This document shows positions 1 to 6,245 of a stretch of DNA of 6,245 nt, piece by piece. The notes beneath the pieces were generated by a model. The model was not told the DNA's origin. It searched no databases and worked only from the letters and a program-made list of their open reading frames with translations. The stretch lies in NCBI GenBank assembly GCA_035525455.1, contig DATLEF010000155.1:1-6245 (forward strand), written 5' to 3'. The position numbers and the translations under genes are program-made. This DNA comes from JAQGMV01 sp035525455. GTDB lineage: Bacteria; Pseudomonadota; Gammaproteobacteria; Burkholderiales; SG8-41. Numbering within the stretch: position 1 is the first letter of the stretch; each line of letters begins with the position of its first letter.

Positions 1-970
1 CGTGCGCTGCGCGCGCGCCGGTTCCGAACGCATCGGCCAGGCGCTCGAGCGCATCGAGTGTGTCTTCTTCGGGTGTCGCGAGCACATGCATGCGGCAATC
101 GGGCGGCGCGAGCAGGCTCGGTTTGTTCGGGTAGGCGAAAAACGCGGCCGGCGGATTCGCCGCACACAGCACGATGTGACGAAAGCGCGAGAGCGCCTTC
201 AACCCGCCATCGATCGGGAAGGGAATGCGGTCCACTCGCGGCAGACCGCGGCCGCGCGCCGCACGCGCGACTTGCGCGGGGCACATCAACTCGGCGCCGC
301 TCGCACGATGGATGCGTTCAGCCGCGGCGAGACCGCGCTTCGACAAGCCCGCACCCGAGAGCAGCAACAGCGCGGGCTCACCGCTGCGGAGCACAGCGAT
401 AATTTCGGGCAAACGTTCATCCGGCACGCGGCGCGGGCCTTGCACCGCGAGCGGTGTTCCGGGCTGAGCGCCTTCGGTCCACGCCATGTCCGCCGGCGCA
501 ATCAGTGTTGCGATACCGCCGGGTGCTGCGCGCGCGGCCTGCACCGCAGCCGCTGCATCGCCGCCGACCTGCTCGATCGATTCGATCCGCCGCACCCAGT
601 CGGAAGCCGCACGCGCGAGCCCTTCGATGTCCGATGCGAGCGGCGGGTTGTGCTGCCGATGCCACGTCGCGTGATCGCCGACGAGGTTGACGATGGGCGT
701 GTGCGCGCGTCGGGCGTTGTGCAAATTGGCGATGCCGTTCGCAAATCCCGGACCGCAATGAAGCAGCGTCGCCGCAGGGCGCTCCGTCATGCGTCCGTAA
801 CCGTCGGCACAACCGGTGGCGACGATCTCCGAGAGGCACAGCACCGCGCGCATGCCGGGCACGCGATCGAGGGCCGCCACGAATTGCATCTCGGAGGTGC
901 CCGGATTGGCGAAACAGCTATCGACCCCGCTTGCGACGAGCGTGCGCAGCATGGCTTCGGCGCCGTTCAT
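1..970 (-). CDS. Thiamine-diphosphate-dependent enzyme, acetolactate synthase large subunit-like (IlvX/benzoylformate decarboxylase type), partial
   Basis: Reading the minus strand from the ATG at 970-968 gives 323 residues with no stop before the left edge, so only the N-terminal pyrimidine-binding domain and most of the central domain are present; the C-terminal diphosphate-binding domain is outside. The protein starts MNGAEAMLRTLVASGVDSCF and continues with the cofactor-domain signature ANPGTSEMQF (residues 21-30). The catalytic Glu expected to activate thiamine diphosphate is E48 in LSEIVATGCADGYGRM. LLHCGPGFANG (69-79) and NARRAHTPIVNLVGDHATWH (85-104) follow the family pattern. Family members (established knowledge) decarboxylate or carboligate 2-oxo acids in the cytoplasm; the substrate cannot be read here. 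The start is supported by AGGGAG at 983-978, 7 nt upstream. It lies 19 bp behind the Bug receptor gene, so the two are probably one operon. Annotation as acetolactate synthase is common for this group, but true branched-chain synthesis is doubtful; a benzoylformate-decarboxylase-like reaction is an alternative. Confidence 0.88.
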   Translation of the reverse strand, partial: MNGAEAMLRTLVASGVDSCFANPGTSEMQFVAALDRVPGMRAVLCLSEIVATGCADGYGRMTERPAATLLHCGPGFANGIANLHNARRAHTPIVNLVGDHATWHRQHNPPLASDIEGLARAASDWVRRIESIEQVGGDAAAAVQAARAAPGGIATLIAPADMAWTEGAQPGTPLAVQGPRRVPDERLPEIIAVLRSGEPALLLLSGAGLSKRGLAAAERIHRASGAELMCPAQVARAARGRGLPRVDRIPFPIDGGLKALSRFRHIVLCAANPPAAFFAYPNKPSLLAPPDCRMHVLATPEEDTLDALERLADAFGTGARAAH

Positions 971-977
971 GGTTGTG

Positions 978-983
978 CTCCCT
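978..983 (-). promoter_or_regulatory. Ribosome binding site of the thiamine-diphosphate enzyme gene
   Basis: On the minus strand AGGGAG sits 7 nt before the ATG at 970. It falls in the 19-bp gap after the receptor stop codon, which fixes the enzyme start and shows separate initiation within the same transcript rather than overlap coupling. Confidence 0.6.
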
Positions 984-989
984 GTCCCC

Positions 990-1985
990 TCACTGCCCTT
1001 TCAGACCCAGCCTGCGGATGATCGGACCGTAGCGGTCGTACTCGGCGTGCATGTGCTTCAGCAGGTATTCGGGCGAGCTGCCGACCGGATCGGCGCCGAT
1101 CGCGGTCAGCTTCTCGCGCACGTCGGGCATCTGCAGCACTTTGGCCACGTCCGCGTGGATTTTTTTCAACGCCTCTCGCGGCATGCCCGATGGGCCAACG
1201 AGCGCGTACCACGACACCGCCTCGAATCCCTTGAAGTTACCTGCTTCGTCGAGCGTCGGCACTTTCGGAATCGCCGCGTTGCGCTGCCCGCTTGCAATCC
1301 CGAGCGCACGCAGCTTCCCGCTGTCGATGTGCGGCTTCACCGAAGAGACCTGCACGAACGCCATGCTGATCTGCCCGCCCAGAAGCGCGGTGACAGCATC
1401 GCCGATGCCTTTGTACGGGACATGCAACAGATCGACGTGTCCCATCACTTTCAGCAGCTCGCCGGCCATGTGATTCTGGCTGCCGAGACCGCCCGAGCCG
1501 AACGTGAGCTTGCCGGGCTGCGCTTTCGCGAGCGCGAGAAGATCGGTAAGTGTGTTCGCGGGAACCGCCGGGTTTACGACCAGCACGTTCTGCACGGTGG
1601 CGACCAGCGTGATCGGTGTGAAATCCTTGAACACGTCGTAGCTCAGATTCGAATACATGTGCGGGTTGATGGCGAGGTTCCCGACAGGGGCGGAAGTGAG
1701 CGTGTAACCGTCGGGCGTCGCTTTCGCGCCCAGGCTCATGCCGATGTTTCCCGCCGCGCCGGTGCGATTCTCCACGATCACCGGCTGTCCCCACATTTCG
1801 GAGAGCCTGGCGCCGACGAGCCGCGGCAGCGCATCCGCCGGACCGCCGGGACTGAAAGGCACGATGATTCTGACTGGGCGCGTGGGATACGTCTGGGCCG
1901 CAGCGTGCGCAGCGGCGAAAAGCAGGATCGCGGCGGCTGCGCACAGCGCTTTGGATGGGCGCTGGATCGAAAGGACGCCTGTCAT
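990..1985 (-). CDS. Bug-family (TctC) periplasmic tripartite tricarboxylate transporter substrate-binding protein
   Basis: A complete 331-residue receptor, the usual size for the Bug/TctC family. Residues 1-30 are a Sec signal peptide: a basic start (R9, K12), a hydrophobic Ala/Leu core, and a likely cleavage site after AHAAA, giving a mature protein beginning QTYPTRPVRIIVPF. Family hallmarks are PFSPGGPAD (43-51), the loop normally contacting the ligand carboxylate; VENRTGAAGNIG (71-82); the second ligand loop FGSGGLGSQNHMAGELLK (162-179); and HVPYKG (188-193). The last third shows the usual PKVPTLDEAG and WYALVGPSGMP pattern. The family binds small carboxylated or related solutes in the periplasm and passes them to a TctAB permease, which is absent here; the ligand is unknown. 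The start is supported by GAGAAGAG at 1998-1991 ahead of the ATG. The thiamine-diphosphate enzyme gene follows after 19 bp, suggesting that the imported solute or a product of it is that enzyme's substrate (inference). It is divergent from the ABC exporter gene. Confidence 0.93.
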   Translation of the reverse strand: MTGVLSIQRPSKALCAAAAILLFAAAHAAAQTYPTRPVRIIVPFSPGGPADALPRLVGARLSEMWGQPVIVENRTGAAGNIGMSLGAKATPDGYTLTSAPVGNLAINPHMYSNLSYDVFKDFTPITLVATVQNVLVVNPAVPANTLTDLLALAKAQPGKLTFGSGGLGSQNHMAGELLKVMGHVDLLHVPYKGIGDAVTALLGGQISMAFVQVSSVKPHIDSGKLRALGIASGQRNAAIPKVPTLDEAGNFKGFEAVSWYALVGPSGMPREALKKIHADVAKVLQMPDVREKLTAIGADPVGSSPEYLLKHMHAEYDRYGPIIRRLGLKGQ

Positions 1986-2009
1986 CGATTCTCTTCTCGA
2001 ATATCTTTG

Positions 2010-2049
2010 CCGGTTTCACGGCCCGGGTGTTCATGATATAGAAAACCGG
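2010..2049. repeat. Inverted repeat CCGGTTT / AAACCGG in the divergent promoter region
   Basis: CCGGTTT at 2010-2016 is the exact reverse complement of AAACCGG at 2043-2049, with 26 bp between. The arms overlap or adjoin the candidate -35 and -10 elements of the exporter gene. A second, off-centre pair, ATATC (2001-2005) and GATAT (2035-2039), overlaps it, and a CCCGGG palindrome lies at 2022-2027. It could be a regulator site with separated half-sites, but 7-bp arms are short enough to occur by chance. Confidence 0.3.
2015..2042 (+). promoter_or_regulatory. Candidate sigma70-type promoter of the ABC exporter gene
   Basis: TTCACG (2015-2020, 4 of 6 matches to TTGACA) and TATAGA (2037-2042, 4 of 6 matches to TATAAT) are separated by 16 bp. 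Transcription would begin near 2049 and leave a leader of about 20 nt before the ATG at 2072. The match is weak and was found by eye, so this is only a candidate. Confidence 0.3.
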
Positions 2050-2071
2050 AAGCAACGCTGAACGGGGTGCC

Positions 2072-5000
2072 ATGTATTTCGATATCCAACTCTGGCGATT
2101 GACGCGGGGACTGCGAGGACGCATCGTTCTCGCGGTCGTGCTCGGTCTATTCGCGCTTGCCGCAGGCATTGCGCGCTTCGCGTTTCTCGGCTGGTTCCTC
2201 GCATTGATCTTTCAGGGCGCATCATTCGCCCAGCTCACGTGGCCGCTCGCCGGGGTCGCTTTTGCGATCGTACTGCGTGCGACGCTCGAGCACACGCGAA
2301 CCGCGGTTGCACATCGTACGGCCGCGCGAGCGCAGGAAATGCTGCGCGCACGCCTCTTCGACAAGATCGTTGAGCTCGGACCGGGCTGGTTCGCCGAGGA
2401 GCGCACCGGCGGCGTCATGCTGTCCATGGTCGATGGCGTCGAGCAGTTGCAGACGTACTTCGGGCAGTACCTGCCGCAACTCATCATTTCGGCGTGCGCG
2501 CCGTTCGCCATCTTCGCTTTCATGATGTGGTGGGACGTACCCGTCGCGAGTGTCATGCTGGCGGCAGCGATAGTTACGCTGATTCTGCCGAGTCTCGTTC
2601 ATCGCCAGAATCGGCAGGCGGCGATCGCCCGGCAGAAAGCGTTCAAGGCGTACGGCGAAGAATTTCTGGACGCGATGCAAGGCTTGCCGACGCTGAAAGC
2701 GTTCGGCCAGGCCAAGGCATACGGCCGAATGCTCGCTGAGAAGGCGAGAGCGCTTTCCGACAAAACGCTGTGGGTGCTCGCCGTCAGCGTGCTCACCCGC
2801 GGTGTCACCGATCTCGGAATGGCGATAGGTGCGGCCGCGGCGCTGGCGCTCGGCGCGTATCGCGTGACCCATGGCGAGATGGGCATGGAAGCGCTGCTGG
2901 TCGTGCTGATGGCCGGCACGGAAATCTTCCGCCCGCTGCGCGACCTTCGCACCGTGTTGCATCAGGGCATGACCGGACAATCGGCGGCGGAAGGCATCCG
3001 TGCACTGCTCAACGAGGAAGGATCTGCTCCATCGGGCGGATCGACGGCGCTCGCGCAATCGAGCCCACAGCCGGGCATCTCGTTCGAACGCGTGCGCTTC
3101 GCCTATCCCGGCGGCCGCGACGCCGCACTCGAAGGCTTGAGCTTTTCGGTTGCGCCCGGCGAACGCGTGGGGATCGTTGGACCGAGTGGAGCAGGCAAGT
3201 CGTCGATCGTGCGCCTGCTGCTGCGCTCGTACGATCCGAACGCCGGGACCGTCCGCATCGGCGATCACGATCTGCGTGAGCTCGATCCCGAGCAGGTTCG
3301 AGAAAGTATCGCTGTGGTCGCACAGGACACGTATCTTTTCTACGGAACGGTCGAGGAGAACCTCCGTCTTGGCCGGCCCGATGCGACGACGCTGGAAGTC
3401 GAAGCGGCCGCGCGCACCGCCAACGCTCACGACTTTATCCAGGCGCTGCCCGACGGTTACCAGACGGTGATCGGAGAGCGCGGCACGCGTTTGTCCGGCG
3501 GACAGCGCCAGCGCCTCGCGATCGCGCGCGCGGTTCTGCGCGACGCGCCGATACTCATCCTGGACGAGGCGCTCTCATCGGTGGATGCGGAGAACGAAGC
3601 CGTGATCCAGGAAGCGCTCGATCGGCTGATGCAGGAACGCACGACGCTGATTCTTGCCCATCGCCTGTCGAGCGTGATTGCAGCCGACCGCATTCTGGTG
3701 CTCGAACGCGGACGCGTCGTCGAAAGCGGACGCCACGACGAGCTCATGCGTTTCGATGGCCCGTATCGCCGCCTCATGGGCTCGCAGGCGGCGATCGAGA
3801 AAGATGAAGACGTCGAGATCGCACTGGATGCCGAACTGGATGCCGAACTGGATGAATTAGGCGATCACACTCGCGCCCTTACCGAGAGCAGCGAACGCCA
3901 TGATGAAAATCGCATCGAAGTGCGCGATATCAGTACCGATGCGGCAAGTGTGGGATGGCGCGATACGATATTCACGCTCGTGCGATTCATCCGTCCGTGG
4001 TGGCGGCAACTGACGCTGACTGTCACTCTGGGTATAGGCCGCGTCACCGCATTCATCGGCGTGAGCATTCTGGGCGCGCTGATCATCGCCTCGGTGAAAG
4101 ACGGCGCGTGGCCGCAGACGCTCCTCGTTGCGCTCTTCATCGTCGCACCGCTTGCGGGATTGCTGCACTGGCTCGAATCCTGGCTCGCGCACGACATGGC
4201 GTATCGTCTGCTCGCCGAGATGCGCATCGGTCTTTACGACAAGCTCGAAGCGCTCGCACCGGCCTATCTGCTCGAACGCCGATCGGGAGACCTGCTGGCG
4301 CTTTCGACGCAGGACGTGGAAACGGTGGAGTATTTCTTTGCGCACACCGTAGCGCCCGCGTTCGTTGCGGTGCTGGTGCCCGGCGCGGTGCTGGCGATGC
4401 TCGGTATCACTGCGTGGCCGCTCGCGCTCGTCCTTCTGCCGTTTCTGGCCTACGCGGGTCTTTCACCCTGGATCGGTCGCCGGCGTATCGATTCCCTGGG
4501 GACCGAAGCGCGCGCAGCACTTGGACAGCTCGGCGCGCACGTGACCGAAACGATACAGGGACTTTCGGATCTGCTCGCTTTTCAGGCCACGGCGCGGCGG
4601 CGCACGCAGTTCATCGCGCTCGTGAGGCGTTATCAGCACACGCGCCTGGGGTTGCTCGACGATCTTTCGCGGCAGAACGAAAAACTGGAGCTCGCCACGG
4701 GCTTCGGCGGCCTCGCGATTGCGGGCACTGGCGCATACCTTGTCGCGAGCGGCTGGATCGCACCAACGTTGCTGCCGTTGCTGATCCTCATCTCCGTCGC
4801 AGCGTTCATGCCGGTCTCGGAGATCGCTCAGGTCGGACGCCAGCTCGCCGACACGATTGCTTCGACGCGGCGGCTGCACGTGGTCCATTCGGAACCCGTG
4901 CGGATCGTCGACGGTCCATTGCATCCGCCTGTTCCTGCCGGCGGTTCCCCGCTTGAGTTCGATCACGTCCGCTTCACCTATCCGAGACGCAGCGTGCCCG

Positions 5001-5701
5001 CCGTTTCCGATGTCTCCTTCGATGTCGCTGCAGGATCGACCATCGCATTGGTCGGGCCTTCCGGGGCCGGCAAAACCACTGTCGCCAATCTGCTCTTGCG
5101 ATTCTGGGATCCCAACGAAGGATCGGTGCGACTTGCCGGCGTGGACATCGCCAAGCTCACGCTGGACGGGCTGCGCGACCGCATTGCGCTCGTTGCACAG
5201 GACACTTACTTGTTCAACGATACGCTTCGGGCAAATATCCGCCTCGCGCGGCCGGGTGCATCCGATGCGCTCATCAAGCGCGCGCTCGAGCAGGCTGCCT
5301 TGACGGAGTTCGTTTCAACGCTGCCCGCGGGTCTCGAGACTCGCGTCGGCGAACGCGGCGTTCAGCTCTCCGGCGGTCAGCGCCAGCGCGTCGCGATCGC
5401 ACGGGCTTTCCTCAAAGATGCGCCGATACTGGTTCTCGATGAAGCCACCTCGCATCTCGATACGCTGAGCGAAACTCATGTGCGCGAAGCGCTGAATGCC
5501 CTGATGGTCGATCGCACGACCATAGTCATCGCGCATCGTCTGTCCACCATCCGTGCGGCCGACTTGATCCTGATGCTCGATGCCGGGCGCGTGGTCGAAA
5601 GCGGCACGCATGCCGAGCTGGTGGCGCGGCGCGGATTCTACGCACGATTCGTCGAACGGCAGATGACGAGCGTGCAATCGAGGGAATACAGCGCGGCCTG
5701 A
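2072..5701 (+). CDS. Single-chain CydDC-like ABC exporter (permease-ATPase-permease-ATPase fusion)
   Basis: One 1209-residue protein holds a full ABC exporter. The CydD-like half has membrane segments at about 16-75, 133-175 and 233-292, with CydD-type motifs GPGWF (103-107), YFGQYLPQ (129-136) and RPLRDL (287-292). Its ATPase has A-loop Y345, Walker A GPSGAGKS (370-377), Q418, LSGGQ (474-478), Walker B D498 with catalytic E499, and H530. An acidic linker spans about 574-628. The CydC-like half has membrane segments at about 640-700, 755-801 and 875-915, with LAHDMAYRLLAEMR (705-718) and RRSGDLL (736-742) resembling CydC. Its ATPase has Y970, Walker A GPSGAGKT (995-1002), Q1043, LSGGQ (1099-1103), D1123/E1124 and H1155. 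In E. coli CydD and CydC are separate proteins forming an inner-membrane heterodimer needed for cytochrome bd assembly, proposed to move cysteine/glutathione or heme; the substrate here is unproven. The start is firm: an in-frame TAG lies at 2039-2041, no other start codon intervenes, and the ribosome site is weak (GGGGTG). It could instead be a different fused exporter of unknown cargo. Confidence 0.9.
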   Translation: MYFDIQLWRLTRGLRGRIVLAVVLGLFALAAGIARFAFLGWFLALIFQGASFAQLTWPLAGVAFAIVLRATLEHTRTAVAHRTAARAQEMLRARLFDKIVELGPGWFAEERTGGVMLSMVDGVEQLQTYFGQYLPQLIISACAPFAIFAFMMWWDVPVASVMLAAAIVTLILPSLVHRQNRQAAIARQKAFKAYGEEFLDAMQGLPTLKAFGQAKAYGRMLAEKARALSDKTLWVLAVSVLTRGVTDLGMAIGAAAALALGAYRVTHGEMGMEALLVVLMAGTEIFRPLRDLRTVLHQGMTGQSAAEGIRALLNEEGSAPSGGSTALAQSSPQPGISFERVRFAYPGGRDAALEGLSFSVAPGERVGIVGPSGAGKSSIVRLLLRSYDPNAGTVRIGDHDLRELDPEQVRESIAVVAQDTYLFYGTVEENLRLGRPDATTLEVEAAARTANAHDFIQALPDGYQTVIGERGTRLSGGQRQRLAIARAVLRDAPILILDEALSSVDAENEAVIQEALDRLMQERTTLILAHRLSSVIAADRILVLERGRVVESGRHDELMRFDGPYRRLMGSQAAIEKDEDVEIALDAELDAELDELGDHTRALTESSERHDENRIEVRDISTDAASVGWRDTIFTLVRFIRPWWRQLTLTVTLGIGRVTAFIGVSILGALIIASVKDGAWPQTLLVALFIVAPLAGLLHWLESWLAHDMAYRLLAEMRIGLYDKLEALAPAYLLERRSGDLLALSTQDVETVEYFFAHTVAPAFVAVLVPGAVLAMLGITAWPLALVLLPFLAYAGLSPWIGRRRIDSLGTEARAALGQLGAHVTETIQGLSDLLAFQATARRRTQFIALVRRYQHTRLGLLDDLSRQNEKLELATGFGGLAIAGTGAYLVASGWIAPTLLPLLILISVAAFMPVSEIAQVGRQLADTIASTRRLHVVHSEPVRIVDGPLHPPVPAGGSPLEFDHVRFTYPRRSVPAVSDVSFDVAAGSTIALVGPSGAGKTTVANLLLRFWDPNEGSVRLAGVDIAKLTLDGLRDRIALVAQDTYLFNDTLRANIRLARPGASDALIKRALEQAALTEFVSTLPAGLETRVGERGVQLSGGQRQRVAIARAFLKDAPILVLDEATSHLDTLSETHVREALNALMVDRTTIVIAHRLSTIRAADLILMLDAGRVVESGTHAELVARRGFYARFVERQMTSVQSREYSAA
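3827..3850 (+). repeat. In-frame 12-bp tandem repeat encoding DAEL-DAEL in the interdomain linker
   Basis: GATGCCGAACTG occurs twice without a gap (3827-3838 and 3839-3850) and is followed by a decayed third unit beginning GATGAATTA. It encodes D586-L589 and D590-L593, then DEL. It lies in the acidic stretch joining the CydD-like and CydC-like halves, where length changes in multiples of four residues would be tolerated. Confidence 0.8.
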
Positions 5702-5731
5702 CGAGGCGTTGTGCTGCGCGGCGGTGCGGCG
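5702..5731. other. 30-bp gap between convergent genes, no clear terminator
   Basis: The exporter stop TGA (5699-5701) and the stop of the second Bug receptor (minus strand, 5734-5732) face each other across only 30 bp. There is no strong hairpin followed by a T run on either strand, so transcripts may overlap or end by Rho-dependent termination. Confidence 0.5.
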
Positions 5732-6245
5732 CTACTCCGCCTTGATCCCGGCGGCCTTGACCACTTTGGCGAAAAGGGCCGTCTCTGAACGGATCAACTC
5801 ACCGAACTGCTCGGGCGTGCTCGACACCGTGTCGATCCCCGACGCCGCGAGCTTCTCCTTCAGATCGGGCGACGAGACCGCTTTGTGAAGCTCGGAGACC
5901 AGGCGGTCGACGATTCCACGAGGCGTGGCTGCAGGCGTGAGTATCCCATACCACTGCACCGAGACGAGGTCGACACCCTGCTCGCGCGCCGTGGGAACTT
6001 CGGGCAGGACGCCAAGTCTTTTCTCGGTGAGCGCGGCGAGCGCTCGCACCCGTTTCGCTTTCACGACCGGAATCGCCGGCGCCAGCGCGAAGGTGCCGAA
6101 GTCGACCTCACCGGTCGCGCACGCGAGCAGCCCGGCCACGTTCCCTTTGTACGGTATGTGCACCATCTGCAGCCCGTACATGCTTTTCAGCAACTCGGTC
6201 GCAAGATGGTTGCCGGCGCCGAGTCCGCTCGAGCTGTAGTTGAGC
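5732..6245 (-). CDS. Bug-family (TctC) periplasmic substrate-binding protein, N-terminus outside the window
   Basis: The minus-strand frame is open from the right edge to the TAG at 5734-5732, giving 170 residues of the C-terminal part of a receptor normally about 320-330 long. The visible part begins LNYSSSGLGAGNHLATELLK, the second ligand-binding loop of the family, followed by VHIPYKGN. Further on are the PEVPTAREQG, WYGIL and TPAATPRG motifs, and the protein ends AAGIKAE. It aligns by eye with the other receptor of this window from that protein's position 160 onward, but differs at most variable positions, so it is a diverged paralogue and not a recent copy. The signal peptide and first ligand loop lie outside. 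Its operon partners, if any, are also outside; downstream on its strand it meets the convergent exporter gene. The ligand is unknown. Confidence 0.93.
   Translation of the reverse strand, partial: LNYSSSGLGAGNHLATELLKSMYGLQMVHIPYKGNVAGLLACATGEVDFGTFALAPAIPVVKAKRVRALAALTEKRLGVLPEVPTAREQGVDLVSVQWYGILTPAATPRGIVDRLVSELHKAVSSPDLKEKLAASGIDTVSSTPEQFGELIRSETALFAKVVKAAGIKAE

Larger units (their letters stand above)
1986..2071. promoter_or_regulatory. Divergent intergenic promoter region between the Bug receptor and the ABC exporter
   Basis: This 86-bp gap is the only place from which both the minus-strand receptor operon and the plus-strand exporter gene can start close by. It is AT-richer than the surrounding genes, as expected for a promoter region. 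It holds a candidate plus-strand sigma70 promoter and an inverted repeat, both listed separately. On the minus strand TATATC and GATATT stretches could serve as a -10 element for the receptor, but I could not pair either with a convincing -35 box. Confidence 0.55.

Noticed and set aside
2..2036. Long open frames on the plus strand across 2-1021 and 816-2036
   Set aside because: They lie opposite the thiamine-diphosphate enzyme and Bug receptor genes, whose minus-strand translations show clear family motifs. The plus-strand products are Arg/His-rich with no recognisable pattern, as expected from antisense frames in GC-rich DNA.
2222..4956. Long open frames at 2222-3430 (minus) and 3955-4956 (plus, other frame) inside the exporter gene
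   Set aside because: They are shadows of the exporter frame, with Arg-rich low-complexity products and no supporting start signals or motifs.
5720..5741. Possible terminator hairpin GGCGG...CCGCC between the convergent genes
   Set aside because: The stem is only 5 bp with a 12-nt loop, overlaps coding sequence, and lacks a T run on either strand.
5732..6193. Treating the right-hand receptor as a short complete gene starting at the TTG at 6193-6191
   Set aside because: The frame stays open to the window edge, and the upstream codons encode the conserved LNYSSSGLGAGNHL loop, so this is a truncated view of a full-length receptor.
990..6245. The two Bug genes as a recent tandem duplication flanking the exporter
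   Set aside because: They share family motifs, but most variable positions differ and no long stretch of DNA identity is visible, so they are diverged paralogues.

Overview
The window looks like a chromosomal piece of a GC-rich (roughly 60-65% by eye) Gram-negative bacterium, most likely a betaproteobacterium of the order Burkholderiales. The main pointer is two genes for Bug-type (TctC family) periplasmic solute receptors within 6 kb; these receptors are hugely expanded in that group. Some alphaproteobacteria also carry many, so the assignment is an inference.

Layout: (1) 1-970, minus strand, the N-terminal 323 residues of a thiamine-diphosphate enzyme of the acetolactate synthase / benzoylformate decarboxylase superfamily, closest by eye to the IlvX-like group; its C-terminal end lies outside the window. 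(2) 990-1985, minus strand, a complete 331-residue Bug receptor with a signal peptide, 19 bp upstream of the enzyme gene and almost certainly co-transcribed with it. (3) 1986-2071, an 86-bp divergent promoter region. (4) 2072-5701, plus strand, one very long gene (1209 residues) encoding a complete ABC exporter in a single chain: CydD-like half, acidic linker, CydC-like half. (5) 5702-5731, a 30-bp gap between convergent stop codons. (6) 5732-6245, minus strand, the C-terminal 170 residues of a second Bug receptor whose start lies beyond the right edge.

How the parts may work together: receptor 1 and the thiamine-diphosphate enzyme form a likely two-gene unit, suggesting capture of an organic acid followed by 2-oxo-acid decarboxylation or carboligation in the cytoplasm. 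No TctA/TctB membrane components are visible, so the receptor would need a permease encoded elsewhere or act as a sensor. The fused CydDC-like exporter is on the opposite strand between the two receptor genes and is probably an independent unit. CydDC in E. coli is needed for cytochrome bd assembly and periplasmic redox balance, but no cydAB genes are in view.

The most notable item is the single-chain CydDC-like exporter: both ATP sites have canonical motifs, a His aligns with the heme-ligand His of E. coli CydC, and the linker carries a small in-frame tandem repeat. I saw no mobile element, CRISPR array, tRNA or rRNA. Everything here belongs to known families; I found no clear sign of a wholly new system.
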